37,314 nucleotides of DNA, from NCBI GenBank assembly GCA_022574675.1, contig JACZRO010000006.1:1-37314 (forward strand), written 5' to 3'. The stretch comes from Chloroflexota bacterium. GTDB lineage: Bacteria > Chloroflexota > Dehalococcoidia > Lucifugimonadales > Lucifugimonadaceae. The position numbers and the translations under genes were made by a program. The notes beneath the pieces were generated by a model. That model had not been told where the DNA came from. It did not search any database and saw only the letters and a program-made list of their open reading frames with translations. Shown one piece after another: positions 34,229 to 37,314 of this stretch (positions are counted from its first letter, which is position 1; each line of letters opens with the position of its first letter).

Positions 34229-34810
34229 ATGGCGGGATCCGACTATCCGCTGCAATTCAGCGTTGACTATCCGGAGGAGCCAGATCGCCTCACGACGTTA
34301 TTCAGGCTGATCCTGGCTATCCCGATCCTCATCGTTTCGTCGTTATTGACGGGGAGCCAGGCGGGCTCCCAGGTTCTTGCCCCACTCGCGATGATCGTGT
34401 TCCGGCAGAAGTACCCCAGGTGGTGGTTCGACTGGAACCTGAACCTGATGCGGTTCGAAACACGGATATTCGCATACGCGATGTTGCTACAGCACGAGTA
34501 CCCGTCGACCGATCAAGATCAGACGGTCCATATCGATCTGGAGTATCCAGACGCGGAAAGAGACCTCGTCCGGTGGATGCCGCTGGTGAAATGGCTGTTG
34601 GCCATCCCACACTACGTCGTGTTCTTGTTCTTGATCATCGGCGCCCTGGTCGCGTCCGTTATCGCCTGGTTCGCCATCTTGTTTACCGGCAGGATGCCGC
34701 GGGGACTGTTCAACTACATTGTCGGCGTGATGCGATACGGCGCTCGGGTGCAGGTGTACGCGTTCGTGCTCGCCACCGATGTGTATCCGCCGTTTTCGAT
34801 CAAGGAATAG
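34229..34810 (+). CDS. DUF4389 membrane protein
   Basis: A 193-residue protein with two hydrophobic hairpins: a segment around 24-42 (FRLILAIPILIVSSLL) and a longer one near 115-152, including YVVFLFLIIGALVASVIAW. Repeated motifs such as FRQKYPRWWFDWNLNLMRF and the mirrored GLFNYIVGVMRYGARVQVYA are typical of DUF4389, whose function is unknown. ATG (34229) has a good AAGGAGAG 5 nt upstream. It is a single gene, separated from the dehydratase gene by 137 bp and followed by a long repeat block. Confidence 0.88.
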   Translation: MAGSDYPLQFSVDYPEEPDRLTTLFRLILAIPILIVSSLLTGSQAGSQVLAPLAMIVFRQKYPRWWFDWNLNLMRFETRIFAYAMLLQHEYPSTDQDQTVHIDLEYPDAERDLVRWMPLVKWLLAIPHYVVFLFLIIGALVASVIAWFAILFTGRMPRGLFNYIVGVMRYGARVQVYAFVLATDVYPPFSIKE

Positions 34811-35262
34811 ACCGGTCGTTCAGTCGTGGGGGCGGGACTTGCTCCGCTCTTACAGGTGTTGCGGGTGAAGGGTGCTTTTCCCGTGTGCCGCAGCTCTCGC
34901 TACCGTGTCCTGAGGCTCTCGAAGGACCGGCAAGGGCGGGGCAGGTCGTCGTCGTGTTCGGTTCGTTTCCATTGAACGTCGTAGGGGTCGATCAGCATCG
35001 ACTCCCAGGGCGGGTAGTCAGCCGCCCCTACGTGTAATTTGGTCGGCGCATTACGCGGTGTAGGTATGTCCGCATTCATCGGGACGACGCCGGCGCGGGC
35101 TGGGCGCGCCACCTCCTCTCCCAGTGGGAGAGGAATGAAGTGAGGGATTTGCCGTTTGGAAAACGGCACGCGGCCAGCGCGTTCGCACACGTATAGACCG
35201 AAACGGGTGGAGCAAGCCCCACCCCTACCGAGTTGTTTATAGACGACTGGCGGCTCCCACCC
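34811..35262. repeat. Intergenic block of mixed dispersed repeats
   Basis: No gene is seen in these 452 bp. They hold GGGGGCGGGACTTGCTCCGC (about 34838), a CCTGAGGCTCTCGAAGG copy (about 34909-34925), and GTAGGGGTCG with GGGCGGGTAGTCAGCCGCCC (34981-35034). A reverse CTCTCCCAGTGGGAGAGG copy (35112-35147) and GGGTGGAGCAAGCCCCACCC (about 35205-35224) follow. All three repeat families of the window meet here, as if it were a landing site for such elements. Confidence 0.7.
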
Positions 35263-36765
35263 CTACCCCGGCGTCAACTCCTGGGTCGTCTCCGCCCGCG
35301 CCTTGATCTCGTCCCAGTCCCATAGCTGCGGTACGTAGTCGACCTCGCCCCAGATCGGCGCCTGGTCGGCGAAGTGCGGACTGCCCGGGTGGCCGGATGC
35401 GCCGAGCGGCGACACCCACTTCGATTTCTTCCAATCCGACGGGTCGTGAATGTAACGGTTCACCGACAACCCGGTGATGACGAACTTGTTGCCCTGCGAG
35501 AAGCTGCCCGCCTGCGGCGTGTCGATCCCGCCGCCCATGCGGATTTCCGGCGGGTCCAGCATGCCATCCGTCTCCGGGAACACGGCCGAGAGCGGGTGCA
35601 TCGGCTTCGTGTGGTGGACCTTTCCCCATACCCAGGCCGACATGTCGGGCCCGAGACGCTCGGTCAGTTCGTCGACCGCCCCGGACAGCGCGTCCGACAG
35701 CACCTGGTCCCATGTCCGGCCCGGGGGCAGCAGCTCATCGTCGTCGGCCTTCAACCCTTCCCAGACGTGGGACGACAGCTCGCCCCAGTGGGACGGACCG
35801 CCGCGGCCGGAACCGGCGAGGACTTCATCCACCATCGGCCCGAACAGGTGGGTGGCGACCTCCCACGAGACCTTCGACATCACCTCCGCAACGATCGTCG
35901 GCTGCACGTCGTCCCGACCCATCTCGCCGTCCCACCCTGCCAGCAGCGACTGAGCCTCGCGTTCCCGGGCGTCTTCTAAATCAAGCGACGCGACCCGTTC
36001 AGCGACCCACCCCGCGGGGATCGACTTACGGTCGGCGTGGATGGCGCCCATCGACTCGACGTTCATCTCGCCCTTCGGCACGGCCTTGATTCGGTCCGTG
36101 ATGCGCCGGGCGCGCCACTCGTTGTTGAAGAAGTGGTTGATGTGATACGGGTACTCGTCCGTGGTCACCTTCTGGTTGCAGGTGACGGCGTACCCGACCT
36201 CAGGATTACGGATGTGCGGCATTTCCTCCCACGGAATCTCCCGCTCCCACTCGTAGTCGCCGGACGCGCCGTCAACAGGCGCCCATGTGTTTGCGACATC
36301 GCGCAGGGGGATGCGGCCGCGCAGCCGGTACCCGAAGTTGCCCTTCGTGTCGCAGTACATGTAGTTGTTGACCGGCTCGGTCCACTCCTTGACCGCCTGC
36401 TCAAGCTCGTCCGCGTCACGCGCTCGCAGGATGTCCAGGACGGAATCCATCCATTTGGTCGGGCCGTTCGTTCCCGGGTGGCTGAACGCCAGTCCGATGC
36501 CGGTCCTGGGGTCCCCGGCGACGATACGGCCGTGACGCGTGATCACGACCTCGATGGTGAGTTCCTCGTGGCCTCGACAGTTCAGGACCTCGGTGCGCAC
36601 ATCCGCCGGGTACCAGCCGCCGCGGTACTCGTACTCAAGCCCCCCGGCAGCCTCGCGGAATCGCTCGATGAACAGGTCCTGGTAGTCGGCGTTGCCGTGA
36701 GTCATTCCGAAACCCACGTGCTCCGTGTGGCTGAAGTGCGGCGCCCCGGGGACACCGGGGACGGC
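35263..36765 (-). pseudogene. Penicillin acylase family protein, N-terminus missing
   Basis: About 500 residues of the beta-chain region of a penicillin/acyl-homoserine-lactone acylase-type Ntn hydrolase. The preserved part starts at FAVPGVPGAPHFSHTEHVGF, then GMTHGNADYQDLFIERF, GNFGYRLRGRIPLR and VTCNQKV. The C-terminus has the conserved NKFVITGLSVNRYIHDPS. In the family the beta-chain begins with the catalytic serine roughly 60 residues before the PGxPG element, preceded by a signal peptide and alpha-chain. None of that is present: upstream of 36765 the frame stays open but its protein is nonsense and the other strand is coding. The gene is therefore truncated or the sequence is joined artificially. 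The stop codon lies at the edge of a GGTAGGGGTGGG repeat. Confidence 0.75.
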
Positions 36766-37293
36766 GAAGCTCTCGACGAGAAGGTCGAGAAGACAGTGGA
36801 CAGCCTGATCGAGGCCACCACTCCCGACCAGCAACTTGAAGCCATCGCTGACGTGGCGAAGGGCGGGGAGGTCAGCGCGGACTTGATTGCCAAGGTGGCC
36901 GAAAGCCAAGGTGTCACCGTGGAAGCCATGGGCGAGCAAGTCGGCGGGGTCATCGCCGCGTTCGAGAAACAGGCGAGGTCCGCCATCGAGGCCGCGAGCG
37001 GTATGCCGTCCGAGACCGTGGTGGAATGGCTCAGGGCGAACAAGTTGTCTGAGCTCAAGGCCGCGGAGTACGAGCAGGCGACCAAGAGAAGCACCGCGGG
37101 GTATACCGCACTCGCCAAGTCCTACGTCCTGGACATGGACGAACACAGTCCCGACGCTATCCTGTCCGCCACGTTCCCCGATGGCCAGTCTGCCCACCGG
37201 GACGGGCGCGGCAATATCATCATCACGGGGTCGGACGGGGTCGAGTACCCGTGGAAGACTGCCGTCCGCGCCGGCATGGTGTCGATCACATGA
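36766..37293 (+). CDS. Unrecognised protein, N-terminal part missing
   Basis: About 175 residues of a plus-strand frame with natural protein composition: charged, helix-rich (KVEKTVDSLIEATTPDQQLE, then VAKGGEVSADLIAKVAESQG) up to about residue 110. A strand-rich end with GRGNIIITGSDGVEYPW follows. No start codon with a ribosome site lies near 36766; further upstream the frame is antisense to the acylase. Codon choice (AAG, ACA, CAA, CTT, ATT) is less extreme in GC than in neighbouring genes. It ends with TGA overlapping the next ATG, an arrangement common in phage and operon genes. I do not recognise the family. The boundary is approximate (36751-36775). Confidence 0.5.
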   Translation, partial: EALDEKVEKTVDSLIEATTPDQQLEAIADVAKGGEVSADLIAKVAESQGVTVEAMGEQVGGVIAAFEKQARSAIEAASGMPSETVVEWLRANKLSELKAAEYEQATKRSTAGYTALAKSYVLDMDEHSPDAILSATFPDGQSAHRDGRGNIIITGSDGVEYPWKTAVRAGMVSIT

Positions 37294-37314
37294 GCGAGCC
37301 CGAAGTCCCCGGCT
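37290..37314 (+). CDS. Start of a further gene, cut by window edge
   Basis: ATG overlaps the preceding stop as ATGA, and eight codons (MSEPEVPG) remain before the window ends. It is called a gene only because of the coupled start. Nothing can be said of its function. Confidence 0.35.

Noticed and set aside
34811-35262. Repeat block considered as a CRISPR array
   Set aside because: The repeats are of different families, palindromic and irregularly spaced, and no cas gene is present.
36766-37197. Upstream continuation of the penicillin acylase frame
   Set aside because: The frame is open but has no acylase motif, signal peptide or catalytic serine, and the plus strand is the coding one there.

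Overview
This is a GC-rich bacterial stretch, and most of it is ordinary chromosomal backbone. The genes present are an L21/L27/L31 ribosomal set followed by a DUF1385 gene, gyrA, a type II fatty-acid cluster, a compact his operon, a T-box-controlled citramalate synthase, and the DUF3090/SCO1664 pair. Alongside them are SDR oxidoreductases, an LLM-class flavin enzyme, an enolase-superfamily dehydratase and characteristic intergenic palindromes. Together these suggest a free-living Chloroflexota bacterium, probably near Dehalococcoidia/SAR202. That placement is inferred from gene content alone, without any search. TTG and GTG starts are about as common as ATG in the left half.

Layout: 1-1490 (-), two tandem SDR genes, the first cut by the window edge. 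1752-2117 (+), a small unknown protein. 2299-5807 (+), a fatty-acid synthesis operon: two MaoC/hot-dog subunits, plsX, fabG and a FabL-type enoyl reductase. 6095-7108 (-), an inositol-monophosphatase family enzyme. 7464-8721 (+), a PspAB-like protein and a glutamine-amidotransferase-like protein without its catalytic cysteine. 8978-13728 (+), gyrA, a glycosyltransferase, and a flavin reductase that probably starts at CTG. 13751-14998 (-), glutamate dehydrogenase. 15162-17321 (+), rplU, rpmA, rpmE with a long tail, and a DUF1385 membrane protein.

17440-22082 (-) is the histidine region: hisH, hisA, a methyltransferase, hisF, a HAD hydrolase and, after a repeat-filled gap, hisIE. Divergent from it are an A-type Fe-S carrier and YgfZ (22305-23794, +). 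Then on the minus strand come an SCO1664-family kinase-like protein, its DUF3090 partner, an LLM flavin oxidoreductase and a Tag-like DNA glycosylase (23844-27036). A T-box leader with a probable isoleucine ATC specifier precedes cimA (27330-29352, +). It is followed by a single-domain response regulator (+), a PDZ lipoprotein and a JAMM protease (both -), a BNR sialidase-like protein and a galactonate-dehydratase-like enolase-superfamily enzyme (+), and a DUF4389 membrane protein (+).

The last 2.5 kb is irregular. A 450-bp block of dispersed repeats is followed by a minus-strand penicillin-acylase gene that stops making sense near 36765, before its catalytic serine. There it meets, head to head, a plus-strand fragment of an unrelated and unrecognised gene that also lacks its N-terminus. 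This is either a real rearrangement or insertion, or an assembly join.

No tRNA, rRNA, CRISPR array, transposase or complete mobile element was seen. The most useful leads are the cimA T-box, the SCO1664/DUF3090 pair, the fatty-acid operon built on MaoC-type dehydratases, the dead amidotransferase, and the break at 36765.
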